From: an uncultured Rikenellaceae bacterium
Lineage (GTDB): Bacteria; Bacteroidota; Bacteroidia; Bacteroidales; Rikenellaceae
Assembly (NCBI GenBank): GCA_946486375.1
Contig: CAMLTW010000001.1
Location: 310,001 to 374,000 of the forward strand
Direction: 5' to 3'
DNA length: 64,000 nt
Position numbers and translations under genes: made by a program
Shown: piece after piece, positions 63,260 to 64,000 of the stretch
How the letters are laid out: the number at the start of each line of letters is the position of its first letter
How positions within the stretch are numbered: the stretch's first letter is position 1
Notes under the pieces: model-generated
What the model saw: only the letters and a program-made list of their open reading frames with translations
Database searches by the model: none
What the model was told of the DNA's origin: nothing

Positions 63260-64000
63260 ATGGAAACGAGCAGTATCAGCGCGAAGGACGTGAATTTTTA
63301 CTACGGAGATTTTCAGGCCCTCCGCAACGTGTCGCTGGAAATGGAACGGAATACGGTGACGGCGCTCATCGGGCCGTCGGGATGCGGGAAGTCCACCTTC
63401 CTCCGGTTGCTGAACCGGATGAACGACCTGATTCCCGGTGCCCGGCTGGAGGGAAAAGTGACGGTAGACGGGGAAGACATTTACGGGAAGAACGTGCAGG
63501 TGGTGGAGCTGCGGAAAAAGGTGGGGATGGTTTTTCAGAAGCCGAATCCCTTTCCGAAGTCGATCTTCGAAAACGTAGCCTACGGGCTGAGGGTGAACGG
63601 AGTCCGGGACAGGGAGACGATTCGCAGCCGGGTGGAAGAGTCCCTTCGGGGCGCGGCTTTGTGGGAGGAGGTGAAAGACAAGCTCAAACGGTCGGCTTTC
63701 GAGCTTTCCGGAGGGCAGCAGCAGCGATTGTGCATCGCCCGGGCGCTGGCCGTGCAGCCTTCCATCCTGCTGATGGACGAACCCGCCTCGGCGCTCGATC
63801 CGGTTTCCACTTCAAAGGTGGAAGATCTGATCTACGAGCTGAAGAAGAATTATACCATCGTCATCGTGACCCACAACATGCAGCAGGCGGCTCGGGTCAG
63901 CGACCGAACGGCTTTTTTCTATCTGGGGAAGCTGGTGGAATACGACCGGACGGAAAAGATTTTTACCCATCCGTCCGAAGAGGCGACCCAGAATTACGTG
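63260..64000 (+). CDS. pstB: Phosphate ABC ATPase PstB, 3' end off window
   Basis: The ATG at 63260 is 11 bases after pstA. All 247 visible codons are open to the right edge, where the gene lacks only a few codons (PstB is about 250 aa). Seen: Walker [10 protein letters not shown] (38-46), the Q-loop [14 protein letters not shown], signature LSGGQQQR, Walker [14 protein letters not shown] and H-loop VTHNMQQA. It powers phosphate import. A phoU gene is expected beyond the edge. Confidence 0.94.
   Translation, partial: METSSISAKDVNFYYGDFQALRNVSLEMERNTVTALIGPSGCGKSTFLRLLNRMNDLIPGARLEGKVTVDGEDIYGKNVQVVELRKKVGMVFQKPNPFPKSIFENVAYGLRVNGVRDRETIRSRVEESLRGAALWEEVKDKLKRSAFELSGGQQQRLCIARALAVQPSILLMDEPASALDPVSTSKVEDLIYELKKNYTIVIVTHNMQQAARVSDRTAFFYLGKLVEYDRTEKIFTHPSEEATQNYV

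Overview
The window reads as a high-GC member of the Bacteroidales, most like Alistipes or another Rikenellaceae. The reasons are the repeated Bacteroidetes-type promoter (TTTG about 19 bases before TAnnTTTG), weak Shine-Dalgarno signals, the gene orders TPR-lptC-CNNM-ppiD and sigma54 activator-lptE-TPR-secG, a one-chain pyruvate:ferredoxin oxidoreductase, MeaB, and extragenic repeats ending in CGTCATT/AATGACG. The genus is an inference from style and gene order. No rRNA, CRISPR array, prophage or complete insertion sequence was seen.

Layout. 0-5.8 kb: envelope block with the end of a TPR protein, LptC, a CNNM/CBS membrane protein and a PpiD-like periplasmic chaperone. 5.8-7.6 kb: gene-poor stretch with palindromic mobile-type repeats, a promoter-terminator pair that looks like a small RNA gene, and an orphan ORF. 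7.7-12.1 kb (minus): DMT permease, MeaB and an EF-G paralogue with a degenerate G domain. 12.4-18.5 kb: nucleotide-sugar dehydrogenase, SLBB polysaccharide exporter, DUF3575 protein and a PqaA-type hydrolase. 18.6-24.5 kb (minus): a small repeat protein, GH31 alpha-xylosidase with PA14 insert, GH3 beta-glucosidase and a zinc-ribbon protein, a compact xyloglucan-oligosaccharide set. 24.8-26.7 kb: small orphan genes, an AT-rich foreign-looking gene and tRNA-Leu(CAA). 26.9-29.5 kb (minus): FAD protein and a GH20-related protein. 29.6-33.1 kb: polyprenol-phosphate mannosyltransferase, then the sigma54 activator-lptE-TPR-secG operon. 33.4-39.5 kb: NifJ and a CPA2 antiporter. 40.2-46.3 kb (minus): tripartite RND efflux operon. 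46.7-50.9 kb: bioB, bioA, then NfeD, a tiny membrane protein and an SPFH protein. 51.7-58.8 kb: LysR regulator facing an AEC transporter, a two-domain esterase and a RecB-like helicase-nuclease. 59-64 kb: phosphate uptake operon (OprP-type porin, PstS, PstC, PstA, PstB), running off the right edge.

The best second-look items are the phosphate operon (11-bp-phased YTTAA boxes ahead of the porin, and a PstS-like segment inserted in PstC), the candidate small RNA at 6.57 kb, the inverted-terminus repeats at 6.06-6.46 kb, the AT-rich gene beside tRNA-Leu, and the EF-G paralogue whose catalytic-histidine position is serine. I did not find a clearly new multigene system.
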